From an uncultured Dorea sp. (GTDB taxonomy: Bacteria; Bacillota; Clostridia; Lachnospirales; Lachnospiraceae): a stretch of 64,000 bases of DNA. Of this stretch, positions 9,355 through 17,969 are shown piece by piece. The translations under genes were made by a program, and so were the position numbers. Location of the stretch: contig NZ_CAKRAH010000010.1 in the NCBI RefSeq assembly GCF_934294775.1, forward strand, positions 15,468 through 79,467, in the 5' to 3' direction. Each line of letters begins with the position of its first letter. Position 1 is the first letter of the stretch. The notes beneath the pieces are model-generated. The model was not told where the DNA came from and searched no databases. It saw only the letters and a program-made list of their open reading frames with translations.

Positions 9355-10895
9355 GCATTTTCTCCTTTGCTGTGCCATTCAATAAGATAAAGGTGTGCGC
9401 TTAAGCTGGATGTCGTGACAGACAGGGTGACAGGTTCTCCCGGAAGGACAGTGATTACCTGTATCTCAGGACGCATCGCCGACAGATATGCGAAATCATC
9501 GTATTCATACTGCCGGTTCCAGTTTAAATATTTCACTTTTTCCCATTCGTGAAATAGATTACCGTCAGAAATACTGACGGTAAATTTTTTTATAAAGTAA
9601 ATGCCGGGTGGTACATCCTTTAACTGGACCTGATAGTGCCTGTCTGGATGTAAGAAAAAGATATCTTCTGGTTTTTTGAGCTCTTCTTTTGCAATGTTCC
9701 GATCTAGGACTTCCGGACGCAGATGATCATACTGGAAGAAGAATAACTGATAACTTCCGGTAGAATTTGCAGTAATAATGTATTCTTTTCCAGCTTTTAA
9801 AAGATAATGTCCAAGTGTCTGCATCATTGTGTAGATATGAAAAGACGGTTTTGCAATCCCGGTATCGCTGAAAAGTCCCCATCCGCCAAAGAGAAAATCA
9901 TACGTATCATCATAACGGAGTGGTAGATCTGAAAGTAGATAATACCCCATTGCAGAGATGTTACAGGACAACATATCCGTCAGTGATTTTGCAAGGAAAG
10001 CGGCTTGGTAACTCATGTCATTGATGTAGGTTCTGGATGAGATATTGGAATTAAATTCCGTGATCCAGATATCCATCTGCGGATATGTTTCGTGTATCAG
10101 GGAAGCGAAAACGGACAGACGGTTCTGGAAGGTTTCCGGATCTTCTGTGATATAGGTCTTCTGTATATCGTCATGCTTCATGGAATAGTTGTAAGCGGTA
10201 ATAAAGTCAGGAGTTACATGATTAGTTCGGAAAGCCCGAAGCATAGAACGGATTACGGAAGCAGAGTTATCATTATCCCAGTCGTTGAATCCGGGACCGC
10301 CTATCTGTGCGGACGGAAGAATATGGTGGATTAGAGAAGCAATTTTCTTAAAATACACAAGATACTTCCGAAAGGTGAATTCTTCACGTTCGGAGAAGAA
10401 CGTATAAGGATAACTGACTTCAAACCTCCAGGATGACACGGTATCCTCTCCATATCGGTTTACACAGGCGTGGAGAAAAGAGGGCAGTACGGATAACAGA
10501 TTATTAAAGTATTCATCCGAATTCATAAGCTGGCCGGAGGCGATATAAGACATCATATTTTCCTGAATCATGAATTGCTTATTGCCAAGTTCAAGGAATG
10601 GAAAGATATTCTGACGGATAAGGATATCCAGAAGATATAAAGTATCCGTAAAATCATAAAGAACATCATCTGTAGTATGGAAAATAGAAATAGTATCTAT
10701 GATTCCACAGATTCTTCCATATTCAAAAGCCGATAAAGACTGCACTTTTTGAAGCTGGGATTCGATATCGTGATTGATCAGATCAGCCGCGTATCCGAGG
10801 TTGATGAGTTTTTTCCAGTAGAGTGGAAATGTTGCAGATGGACGAAAGGAACAGGTAACGGGAATCGTCGTATCAGATATAGAATCAGTATTCAT
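9351..10895 (-). CDS. Stand-alone GH39-like protein without acid/base Glu motif
   Basis: 514 residues; start ATG 10895 seven bases after GGAGGTG. It is a paralogue of the C-terminal half of the following AraC-GH39 protein, without cupin or HTH. The shared GH39 signatures are AQIGGPGFNDWD near 200 and the nucleophile-type IWITEFNSN near 273. The acid/base region reads WRFEVSYPYT near 154, lacking the expected WNEP. No signal peptide is seen, so it is cytosolic. It overlaps the regulator gene by four bases, so the two are coupled. Plausible roles are a co-sensor that binds a glycoside and talks to the AraC partner, or a remodelled enzyme acting on modified glucosides. The first is favoured because both copies lost the same motif. 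Confidence 0.8.
   Translation of the reverse strand: MNTDSISDTTIPVTCSFRPSATFPLYWKKLINLGYAADLINHDIESQLQKVQSLSAFEYGRICGIIDTISIFHTTDDVLYDFTDTLYLLDILIRQNIFPFLELGNKQFMIQENMMSYIASGQLMNSDEYFNNLLSVLPSFLHACVNRYGEDTVSSWRFEVSYPYTFFSEREEFTFRKYLVYFKKIASLIHHILPSAQIGGPGFNDWDNDNSASVIRSMLRAFRTNHVTPDFITAYNYSMKHDDIQKTYITEDPETFQNRLSVFASLIHETYPQMDIWITEFNSNISSRTYINDMSYQAAFLAKSLTDMLSCNISAMGYYLLSDLPLRYDDTYDFLFGGWGLFSDTGIAKPSFHIYTMMQTLGHYLLKAGKEYIITANSTGSYQLFFFQYDHLRPEVLDRNIAKEELKKPEDIFFLHPDRHYQVQLKDVPPGIYFIKKFTVSISDGNLFHEWEKVKYLNWNRQYEYDDFAYLSAMRPEIQVITVLPGEPVTLSVTTSSLSAHLYLIEWHSKGENA
9559..9591 (+). terminator. Terminator-like hairpin antisense inside the GH39-like gene
   Basis: TTACCGTCAG and CTGACGGTAA form a perfect 10-bp stem with a five-base loop, followed on the plus strand by seven T. 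It lies inside a minus-strand coding region, so it could stop antisense transcription. It is a sequence-based call only. Confidence 0.5.
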
Positions 10896-10932
10896 AGCAG
10901 GCACCTCCAAAGTATCATAAATATTTCATATC

Positions 10933-10962
10933 ATTATAAAAATTATAAAGAAATATGGTAAA
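10933..10962 (-). promoter_or_regulatory. Promoter of the GH39/AraC minus-strand unit
   Basis: Read on the minus strand: TTTACC, an 18-base spacer, then TATAAT, ending 37 bases before the start codon at 10895. Confidence 0.55.
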
Positions 10963-10969
10963 CAGGGTA

Positions 10970-11020
10970 TTACTGTTCGCTGGCAAGAATTTTCAGGACT
11001 GAAAATTCTGCATGATAGAG
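10970..11020 (+). repeat. Dispersed 51-bp palindromic repeat, copy 1
   Basis: By eye it matches the element at 43289-43339 at 40 of 51 positions. Both begin TTACTGTTC and contain the inverted repeat GAATTTTC / GAAAATTC. It sits in the 377-base divergent spacer between the regulator and sugar operons, whose other contents are the two promoters. Confidence 0.7.
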
Positions 11021-11171
11021 TAACAACAAGACATCTTCATAAGAGAAAATGTATCGCTGCATTTTTTCTTAAATTATATAAGAAAAAACGGGTGATAACA
11101 ATAATAGATTAAAAAAAGAATGAAAAATAATAAAATATAATAAAAATAGAACGATATAAGAATAAAGCGAT

Positions 11172-11180
11172 TGCTATAAT
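11172..11180 (+). promoter_or_regulatory. Extended -10 promoter of the sugar/C-glycoside operon
   Basis: TGC directly precedes a perfect TATAAT (11175-11180), an extended -10. No good -35 box is visible, which fits a promoter needing an activator such as the divergent AraC protein. The upstream 100 bases are very AT-rich. Confidence 0.6.
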
Positions 11181-11272
11181 GTGTACATGAAATCAAGAAG
11201 CGCGGAGATTTCGGAGGAGAAATGGAAACGAGCAAAAGAAATGAAAAAGAGAAATGAAAAAGGAGAAAAACA

Positions 11273-12640
11273 ATGGCAAAACAAGATAACGTGGGGAAAA
11301 AAGAGTATTTTGCGTATGGTATCGGGAACTTTGCATCACAGCTTTCATGGACAATGGTAAGTACTTATCTGTCCATCTTCTACACGGATGTGTTTGGACT
11401 TGCACCATCAGCAATCGCAGTACTTTTCCTAGTGGCAAAGATCTGGGATGGATGTAATGATCCGATGATGGGAGCAATCATGCAGAGAACCAATACAAAA
11501 TGGGGAAGATTCCGGCCATACATTGTAATTGGTTCGATATTCCTGGTAGCATTTACAATCCTGACATTTACCGTACCGGGATTTAGTTCCAGAGGAAAAC
11601 TAATCTATGCATACGTTACATACATCGGATTGGGAATGAGTTATACGATGACCAATGTTCCTTATCAGGGAATGCCGGCGGTTATGACAAGAGATCCACA
11701 TAAGATCAACAGACTGAACGGCGCACAGGTTATGGGTATGATGGTCGGAATGACTGTCCTGAATCTTGTAACTTTACCACTGGTAAATTACTTTAACGGA
11801 ATCAAGAAAAATGCAGGATATCAGTACACCGCAATTGTGTTTGCAGTCATTGCATTACTTCTTTTCTGGTATTGTGCAAAGACCTGTAAAGAAGTTGTAG
11901 TGGTAGAAAAAGAATATCAACCACCGATTAAAGAAAGCTTAAAATACCTGTTCACAAGTAAGAATATGATCATGGTTATCTTATATGACTGCCTGGTCAT
12001 TATGGGAGCCATGGGAAGAATTGCAATTGCAGTATACTTCTATCTCTATGTTGCAAACACAGGAGCACTTACTTCTATATATATGATGCTTCCAATGTTT
12101 ATGGGAATTATCCTGACACCATTTGCACCAATATTGACTGACAAGTTTGGAAAGAGAAATGTTACACTTGCAACTCTTGGAATCCAGAGCCTTGGACTTC
12201 TGATGATGGTAATCGGACCGAATACGAATCTGGTATACCTGTTTATCTGCACAGCAATCTATGGAATCGGTGCTTTAAAAGAGCCATCACTTCCGGGAAT
12301 GCTTGTAGATGCGCTTGATGAAGTGGACTTAAAAACAGGCGTACGTCCGGATGGTATTGCATTCTCATTACTGGGACTTGGTAACAAGATCGGAAGTGCA
12401 ATCGGATCAGCTGTTGGAGTAGCAGTCATCGGATGGTTCGGATACACAGGCGGAGAAAATATCACAGCACATATTCAGTCCGGTATTACAATTTCTGTAA
12501 ATGTATTCCCGGTTGTAGTATTTGTACTCAGTGCAATCCCAGTATTCTTCTACAATCTGAATGAAGAAAAGATGCAGAAGATTCGTCAGGAATTAGACGA
12601 GAGAAATGAAAAGAGAGCACAGAAAGCACAGGCAGAATAA
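11273..12640 (+). CDS. Glycoside/sugar cation symporter, GPH family (MFS)
   Basis: 455 residues with 12 predicted helices and a charged C-terminal tail (EEKMQKIRQELDE...). GPH-family signatures are the FAYGIGNFASQL start, the VFLVAKIWDGCNDPMMG-type helix and GRFRPYIVIG. Members import mono- or diglycosides with Na+ or H+. The start follows AAAGGAGAAAAACA. As the first gene of the operon, it probably brings in the glycoside that the following oxidoreductase and two-subunit lyase act on. Confidence 0.88.
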   Translation: MAKQDNVGKKEYFAYGIGNFASQLSWTMVSTYLSIFYTDVFGLAPSAIAVLFLVAKIWDGCNDPMMGAIMQRTNTKWGRFRPYIVIGSIFLVAFTILTFTVPGFSSRGKLIYAYVTYIGLGMSYTMTNVPYQGMPAVMTRDPHKINRLNGAQVMGMMVGMTVLNLVTLPLVNYFNGIKKNAGYQYTAIVFAVIALLLFWYCAKTCKEVVVVEKEYQPPIKESLKYLFTSKNMIMVILYDCLVIMGAMGRIAIAVYFYLYVANTGALTSIYMMLPMFMGIILTPFAPILTDKFGKRNVTLATLGIQSLGLLMMVIGPNTNLVYLFICTAIYGIGALKEPSLPGMLVDALDEVDLKTGVRPDGIAFSLLGLGNKIGSAIGSAVGVAVIGWFGYTGGENITAHIQSGITISVNVFPVVVFVLSAIPVFFYNLNEEKMQKIRQELDERNEKRAQKAQAE

Positions 12641-12745
12641 GAAAAAATCAGCAGTTAGAAAAGCAGAAGAATAAGAATCAGGAAAATAAGAATAAAACTG
12701 GTAAGAATTAAGACAGAAAATAAAAGAAAAGGAAGGTAGGAAGAT

Positions 12746-13855
12746 ATGAGAAAAGTAAGAGTTGGAATTGTAGGCTGTGGTGGAATCGCAAATCAGAAAC
12801 ATTTACCATCATTAAAAGCCAATGCAGAGTTAAATGAAGTTGTAGCATTTTGTGACATTATCCCGGAAAGAGCAGAAAAAGCAGCAAAAGAATACGGTGC
12901 AGAAGGAGCAAAGGTATATACCGACTATAAAGAGATGCTTGCAGATAAGACACTGGATATGGATGTTGTACATGTGTGCACACCTAACGTAGCACATTGT
13001 CCAATCACAGTAGCAGCCTTCGAAGCCGGAAAACACGTTATGTGTGAGAAACCAATGGCACACAACACAGAAGATGCACAGAAGATGATTGATGCATGGA
13101 AGAAATCCGGTAAGAAATTCACAATCGGTTATCAGAACCGTCTGCGTGACGATACACAGACACTTCACGCATCATGCGAAGCAGGAGAATTAGGAGATAT
13201 CTATTTCGCAAAGGCACATGCCCTTAGAAGAAGAGCTGTTCCTACATGGGGCGTATTCCCGAACAAAGCACTTCAGGGAGGCGGACCACTGATCGACATC
13301 GGAACACATGCACTGGATATCACACTCTGGATGATGAACAACTATGAACCAGAATCTGTATCCGGACAGGTATTCTATAAACTCGGACGTCAGGAAGACG
13401 GACCGGACGGCAATGTATTCGGCCCATGGGATCCAAAGACATTTGAAGTAGAAGATTCAGCATTCGGACTTGTAAAGATGAAAAATGGGGCAACCATTTA
13501 CCTGGAAGCATCTTGGGCTTTGAATATCTTAAAATCAATGGAAGCATCTACTACTCTTTGCGGAACCAAAGCCGGTGCTGAGATCCACCACGGAGGAAGT
13601 TATGCACAGGATGAGCTGATTTACAATACCGTAGAGCATAATCAGTTGATGGAAAAAACAATCTCGCCTACCGGTGTAGTTGACTTCTTCGAAGGCGGCG
13701 GATCCGCAGAAGGAATCCGTGAGCAGAAACAGTGGCTGGAAGCAATCCTTTATGATAGAGAGCCATTGGTAAAACCAGAGCAGGCATTTGTAGTAACACA
13801 GATTCTGGAAGGAATATACAAATCAGCAGAGACAGGAAAAGAAGTATATTTCTAA
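12746..13855 (+). CDS. Gfo/Idh/MocA oxidoreductase, DgpA-like glycoside 3-dehydrogenase candidate
   Basis: 369 residues. The Rossmann motif GIVGCGGIANQKH lies at 7-19, the cofactor/active-site CEKP at 100-103 and the GTHALD histidine at about 188, followed by the usual C-terminal beta-sheet domain. In gut C-glycoside degraders a protein of this family (DgpA) oxidises the sugar at C3 to a 3-keto-glycoside, which the beta/alpha complex then cleaves. The immediate downstream genes are exactly those subunit types, which supports the same role here. The substrate range (C-glucosides, O-glucosides or free sugars) is not decidable from sequence. Confidence 0.85.
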   Translation: MRKVRVGIVGCGGIANQKHLPSLKANAELNEVVAFCDIIPERAEKAAKEYGAEGAKVYTDYKEMLADKTLDMDVVHVCTPNVAHCPITVAAFEAGKHVMCEKPMAHNTEDAQKMIDAWKKSGKKFTIGYQNRLRDDTQTLHASCEAGELGDIYFAKAHALRRRAVPTWGVFPNKALQGGGPLIDIGTHALDITLWMMNNYEPESVSGQVFYKLGRQEDGPDGNVFGPWDPKTFEVEDSAFGLVKMKNGATIYLEASWALNILKSMEASTTLCGTKAGAEIHHGGSYAQDELIYNTVEHNQLMEKTISPTGVVDFFEGGGSAEGIREQKQWLEAILYDREPLVKPEQAFVVTQILEGIYKSAETGKEVYF

Positions 13856-13870
13856 AAATTGTAGAAAATG

Positions 13871-13901
13871 CCGCAGGGATGTTCAAAAGAGGTCCCTGCG
13901 G
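13871..13901 (+). promoter_or_regulatory. Hairpin inside the operon between oxidoreductase and beta subunit
   Basis: CCGCAGGGA and TCCCTGCGG form a perfect 9-bp stem without a T-run. It is GC-rich against its surroundings and may stabilise or process the mRNA so that downstream subunits are made at a different level. Confidence 0.55.
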
Positions 13902-13936
13902 GGGAATGAAAAAGAAGAAAGGAAACGGTGTGAATA

Positions 13937-14329
13937 ATGGCAGGAAGAGAAGTATTTAATAAAGATGGATTTAAAAATGTAGAAAAAGATGGCGAAATCA
14001 TTGGTTATGAATTTCAGTTTAAGGCTCAGTATTACAGAGGATTTACTCCGTCTATTCTACGTGATATCAAGGTTAACGTAGATGGTATAGAGGCAAAAAG
14101 AGAAGATATCCGTTTTACAGTCAATGATGAGACATTTACCCTTGAGCAGACAAGAACACTGGTTGACTCTGATTACAGATGGGAATTTGGTGACTATGCA
14201 ACGATCACCGTACTTCAGCCGGGTGGATTAAAACCTGGAAAACATCACATGGATGCATTCCAGAGAATCGCACCATCATATATGCCGTTTGAAATTGAAG
14301 CAGCATGCGAAACAGATTTTGAAATATAG
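13937..14329 (+). CDS. C-glycoside deglycosidase small (beta) subunit-like protein (DUF6379 type)
   Basis: 130 residues, soluble, rich in beta strands (EIIGYEFQFKAQYYRG, VNVDGIEAKREDIRFTV, GDYATITVLQPGGL). Size, strand pattern and its place directly before a TIM-barrel partner match the beta subunit of gut C-deglycosidases such as DgpB or CarB, which form a complex with the catalytic alpha subunit. Its own ribosome site is AAGAAAGGAAACGG before ATG 13937. On its own it has no recognisable active site. Confidence 0.8.
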   Translation: MAGREVFNKDGFKNVEKDGEIIGYEFQFKAQYYRGFTPSILRDIKVNVDGIEAKREDIRFTVNDETFTLEQTRTLVDSDYRWEFGDYATITVLQPGGLKPGKHHMDAFQRIAPSYMPFEIEAACETDFEI

Positions 14330-14358
14330 ATTCAAGAATAAACAGGAGGTAAGATGAG

Positions 14359-15417
14359 ATGAAAAACAGTGTAAAAAGAAGTGTATCTTTATATAGTTAT
14401 CAGGATGAATATTATGACAAGAAACTGGATTTGGAAGGATGTTTAAGAGAGACAGCCAAGACAGGAGCAACAGGAGTAGAGCTTCTGGCAGAGCAGATGA
14501 TTCGCAAATTTCCGAATCCGATTCTGACAGAAGAATTTCGTGAGAAATGGTTTGGATGGATGAAAAAATATAACCTGACACCAACCTGTTACGATGCATT
14601 CTTAGAAAACCGTATCTATGATAACAGAACACTGTCTCTTGGAGAGCAGATCAACATGATGAAACGTGACATCAACCTTGCATCGTTACTTGGATTTACA
14701 ACATTAAGAACACTTGCATCTACACCGATGGATGTTATCGAAGGATCTCTGGAATATGCAGAAGAAAAGAATGTAAAGATCGGATTAGAGGTACATTCTC
14801 CATTCTCACTTAATTCAGAATGGGCAGAAGGATATCTGAAGATGATCGACCGCACAGGAAGCAAGTACTTTGGATTTGTTCCGGATATGGGAATTTTCTG
14901 CCGTAACATCCCGGATGTGATCAGAGATAAGGCAAGAAGAATGGGGGCCAAAGAAGAATGTATCAAGATTGTAGATGATGCTTACGCAGAACGTATGGAA
15001 AAAGGATTTGTAAAGATTAAATATGCACTGGATCTCGGAACAGCCAACTTAAACTACCGTAAAGCTAACGGACTAGATGAGATGACAACCGCTCTGGAAA
15101 AGGCAGGAGCAGGAGCAGGCGACTACTGGTATATGAATACATCATATTGTTACACATGGTGTGATCCACAGGATCTAATCGATAATATCGAGTACATTGT
15201 ACATACACATGCAAAATTCTACAATATGCACGAAGATTATACAGATACAGCAGTAGATATCAACCCGGTTGTAGAAGCATATAAGAAAGCAGGATATGAC
15301 GGATACTTAAGTTCTGAGTACGAAGGCGGAGAGTCATTAAGAGATGCACTTCCGGTAGACAGTATCGAACAGGTACGCAGACATCAGGAAGCACTGAGAA
15401 GAGCGATAGGAGAGTAG
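14359..15417 (+). CDS. C-glycoside deglycosidase alpha subunit-like TIM-barrel protein (DgpC-like)
   Basis: 352 residues, xylose-isomerase-like TIM barrel. Candidate metal ligands on successive strands are Glu144 in GLEVHSP, Asp176 in VPDMGIF, His282/His284 in VHTHAKF and Glu320 in SSEYEGG. In DgpC/CarC enzymes a divalent metal and a general base drive C-C cleavage of a 3-keto C-glycoside by elimination. The start follows AGGAGG and lies 29 bases after the beta-subunit gene. The stop is only four bases before the next gene. A plain sugar isomerase/epimerase is the alternative, but the beta partner argues for the lyase complex. Confidence 0.82.
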   Translation: MKNSVKRSVSLYSYQDEYYDKKLDLEGCLRETAKTGATGVELLAEQMIRKFPNPILTEEFREKWFGWMKKYNLTPTCYDAFLENRIYDNRTLSLGEQINMMKRDINLASLLGFTTLRTLASTPMDVIEGSLEYAEEKNVKIGLEVHSPFSLNSEWAEGYLKMIDRTGSKYFGFVPDMGIFCRNIPDVIRDKARRMGAKEECIKIVDDAYAERMEKGFVKIKYALDLGTANLNYRKANGLDEMTTALEKAGAGAGDYWYMNTSYCYTWCDPQDLIDNIEYIVHTHAKFYNMHEDYTDTAVDINPVVEAYKKAGYDGYLSSEYEGGESLRDALPVDSIEQVRRHQEALRRAIGE

Positions 15418-15421
15418 GGCT

Positions 15422-16336
15422 ATGAAATTAGGATTAATAACAGCAATTTGTGACGGAATGTCATTTGAAGAAGTTGTAGATTTTGCGGCAGAAAATGGAT
15501 TAGAGTGCCTCGAAGTTGCATGCTGGCCGAAAGGTGGCGCGCAGCGTAGATATGCGGGAGTAAGTCACATTGATGTGGCCAGTCTTGATCAGGAAAAAGC
15601 AGACTATATCAAGGCTCTGTGTAAGGAAAAAGGAGTAGAGATATCAGCCCTTGCATATTATCCCAATACTATGGATCCGGATATTGAAAAGAGAAATTCT
15701 TATATCAGCCATTTGTACAAACTGATCGATGCATCAGCATTGCTGGATGTCGATATGGTCACAACATTTGTAGGAAGAGATCCTAAAAAGACCGTATCTG
15801 AGAATCTGGAACTGGTAAAAGAAATATGGCCACCGATCGTAAAATATGCAGAAGAAAAGAACGTAAAGATTGCAATCGAAAACTGCCCGATGTTATTCAC
15901 AGAAGATGAATGGCCGGGAGGACAGAACCTGATGACGACTCCTGCAAACTGGAGAAAGATTTTTGAGATTATTGACAGTCCTAATTTTGGAATTAACTAT
16001 GATCCATCACATTTTGTATGGCAGCAGATTGACTATATCAAACCAATCTATGAATTTAAAGATAAGATATTCCATGTACATTACAAAGATATCAAGGTGT
16101 ATCCGGATAAATTAAAAGATGTAGGAGTGATGGCAACCCCATTGGAATATATGTCGCCAAAACTTCCAGGACTGGGAGATGTAGACTGGGGAGAATATGT
16201 ATCTGCACTTACAGATATCGGATATGACGGATATACATGTATCGAAGTAGAAGATAAGGCATTTGAAAAAGATCTGGATGATGCGAAACGTGCAGTTATC
16301 TTAAGTGCAAAATACTTAAGAAACTTTGTGATCTAA
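15422..16336 (+). CDS. Sugar phosphate isomerase/epimerase family protein
   Basis: 304 residues, AP-endonuclease-2-like TIM barrel with the full metal-binding set: Glu153 in AIENCPM, Asp194 and His197 in INYDPSHF, His218/220 in FHVHYKD and Glu275 in CIEVED. Members interconvert keto-sugars or epimerise them. In this operon it probably handles the keto- or anhydro-sugar released by the lyase complex, feeding the second oxidoreductase. It begins four bases after the alpha-subunit stop and ends 11 bases before the next gene, with AAGGAGG in that gap. Confidence 0.85.
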   Translation: MKLGLITAICDGMSFEEVVDFAAENGLECLEVACWPKGGAQRRYAGVSHIDVASLDQEKADYIKALCKEKGVEISALAYYPNTMDPDIEKRNSYISHLYKLIDASALLDVDMVTTFVGRDPKKTVSENLELVKEIWPPIVKYAEEKNVKIAIENCPMLFTEDEWPGGQNLMTTPANWRKIFEIIDSPNFGINYDPSHFVWQQIDYIKPIYEFKDKIFHVHYKDIKVYPDKLKDVGVMATPLEYMSPKLPGLGDVDWGEYVSALTDIGYDGYTCIEVEDKAFEKDLDDAKRAVILSAKYLRNFVI

Positions 16337-16347
16337 GGAGGCACAAC

Positions 16348-17418
16348 ATGGAAGATATAAGAATTGGAATTATCGGTCATGGATTCATGGGACATGAACA
16401 TGAAAAGATGCTGACAGAACTGGAAGGCTATAAAGTTGTAGGAATCGCAGATCGTGATCCAGAGCAGTTAAAAGATGTAAAAGAAGGATTAAAGAGATAT
16501 GCGTCTAATGAAGAACTAATGAATGATCCGGAAGTTCAGGTCGTTCTGATAGCTGCCAATAACAATCAGCATCATGACCTGGTTATACAGGCAGCAAAAG
16601 CAGGCAAAGATATCATCTGTGAAAAACCAGTAGCTATGAGCCTGGAAGAACTTGATGATATGATACGTGTAACAAAAGAGTGTAATGTGAAATTTACTGT
16701 ACATCATCAAAGAAGGTTAGATCCGGATTTTCGGACAATGAAACAGGTTTATGATGACGGATTACTTGGAGACGTATATACAATCAAGAACAGCCTGTAC
16801 GGTTTCAATGGAAATATGCACGACTGGCATGTATTCGTAAGCGAAGGCGGGGGTATGCTCTATGACTGGGGCGTACACCTTCTGGATCAGATATTATGGA
16901 TGATGCCAGGAGCGAAAATTAAGAGCGTGTTCGCAGATGTAAGAAATGTGATTAATGTAGAGGTGGATGATTATTTTAAAATTTTGATGAAGTTCGATAA
17001 TCATGTGACTGCAGAAGTAGAACTTGGAACTTATTATTTAACAGATAAGATGTATGATAAATGGTTCGAAAAACATTGGTTCATGGGTGGCAATAAGGGG
17101 AGTGCTTATATAGATGGTTTTCATCCGGAAGGAAAGATTGTTCGTACAAATGGGCTTCTTCAGAATGTAGGAGACAAACGTACGATGACAGCAGCAGGAC
17201 CGACAAGATCTTTTGGTCCACCTCCGGAAGGAAAGATTCTGACAGAAGAACTTCCTGTAGTGACAACAAACCATAAGCAGTATTTTGAAAATTACAGAAA
17301 AGCATATTATGGAGAAGAGGAATTCCTTGTAAAGATAGAGGAAACAAGAAGAGTCCTAAAGCTGATGGATGCGGTCAGAGAATCTGGCCGTACAGGAAAA
17401 TCGGTTGATTTTGAATAA
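16348..17418 (+). CDS. Second Gfo/Idh/MocA oxidoreductase of the operon
   Basis: 356 residues. The Rossmann motif GIIGHGFMGHEHE is at 7-19, CEKPVAMS at about 91-98, and the WGVHLLD histidine region near 175. It is clearly different from the first Gfo/Idh in the operon, so the two probably act on different intermediates. A likely role is to reduce the released 3-keto sugar back to glucose, recycling the NADH made by the first enzyme; this is inference. It is the last gene before a strong terminator. Confidence 0.83.
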   Translation: MEDIRIGIIGHGFMGHEHEKMLTELEGYKVVGIADRDPEQLKDVKEGLKRYASNEELMNDPEVQVVLIAANNNQHHDLVIQAAKAGKDIICEKPVAMSLEELDDMIRVTKECNVKFTVHHQRRLDPDFRTMKQVYDDGLLGDVYTIKNSLYGFNGNMHDWHVFVSEGGGMLYDWGVHLLDQILWMMPGAKIKSVFADVRNVINVEVDDYFKILMKFDNHVTAEVELGTYYLTDKMYDKWFEKHWFMGGNKGSAYIDGFHPEGKIVRTNGLLQNVGDKRTMTAAGPTRSFGPPPEGKILTEELPVVTTNHKQYFENYRKAYYGEEEFLVKIEETRRVLKLMDAVRESGRTGKSVDFE

Positions 17419-17443
17419 AAGGTGAAAAAAATCCCCGAACAGG

Positions 17444-17480
17444 AAATCGCTTAGACCATGAGGTTTAAGCGATTTTTTTG
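17444..17480 (+). terminator. Strong terminator of the sugar/C-glycoside operon
   Basis: A 14-bp stem with one G-T wobble (AAATCGCTTAGACC with GGTTTAAGCGATTT) closes the loop ATGA and leads into a T-run. Confidence 0.93.
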
Positions 17481-17574
17481 CATGCATAATAATTAAGTGA
17501 CTAATCAATGATACTAATGGCAATTATACTATAAATTTTTGTTGTTCTTGATGTTATTAAATTCATAGTTATAG

Positions 17575-17742
17575 AACGTAATATCTGTTATAATCAAAGA
17601 AGAAATTGCATGTAAGGAAGCGTTGAATCAGATCAGGACGAACAGGTATGAGGAAGTACTTTGTGATGATGGTGTAGAGAAGATTTTGAGGTATGGAATT
17701 GCATTTTATAAGAAGAGATGTAAGGTGATGATTGTAACATAG
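17575..17742 (+). pseudogene. Remnant of an AAA-ATPase/PD-(D/E)XK nuclease-type protein
   Basis: An open stretch of about 55 codons with no start or ribosome site ends at TAG 17742. It reads like the C-terminal end of the large clostridial AAA-ATPase-like/PD-(D/E)XK family: an EALNQIRTNRYEE helix, then YGIAFYKKRCKV before the stop. The rest of such a gene (normally over 500 residues) is missing, with an in-frame stop directly upstream. The surrounding gap 17419-17969 otherwise holds two terminators, a possible TATAAT at 17928 and AT-rich sequence. Confidence 0.5.
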
Positions 17743-17762
17743 TAACATCAGACATACGATAG

Positions 17763-17791
17763 AGGTGGTCAGACAATGGGCCACCTTTTTG
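17763..17791 (+). terminator. Terminator-like hairpin after the gene remnant
   Basis: AGGTGG and CCACCT pair around a 13-base loop, followed by five T. It is probably the old terminator of the decayed gene. Confidence 0.55.
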
Positions 17792-17969
17792 CATACTTAG
17801 GTATACAAAAAGAGCTAGAGGGAAATGGATAGTGACAAGTTCTCTACGTTATGGCATGAGTAAAATTATTTATGAGAGATAAGAAAAATTATCTATATTA
17901 ATAGAAGATTAATTATAAGAAATGCGGTATAATATCCATACACTGTATATATCAAGGAGGAACAAAAAC

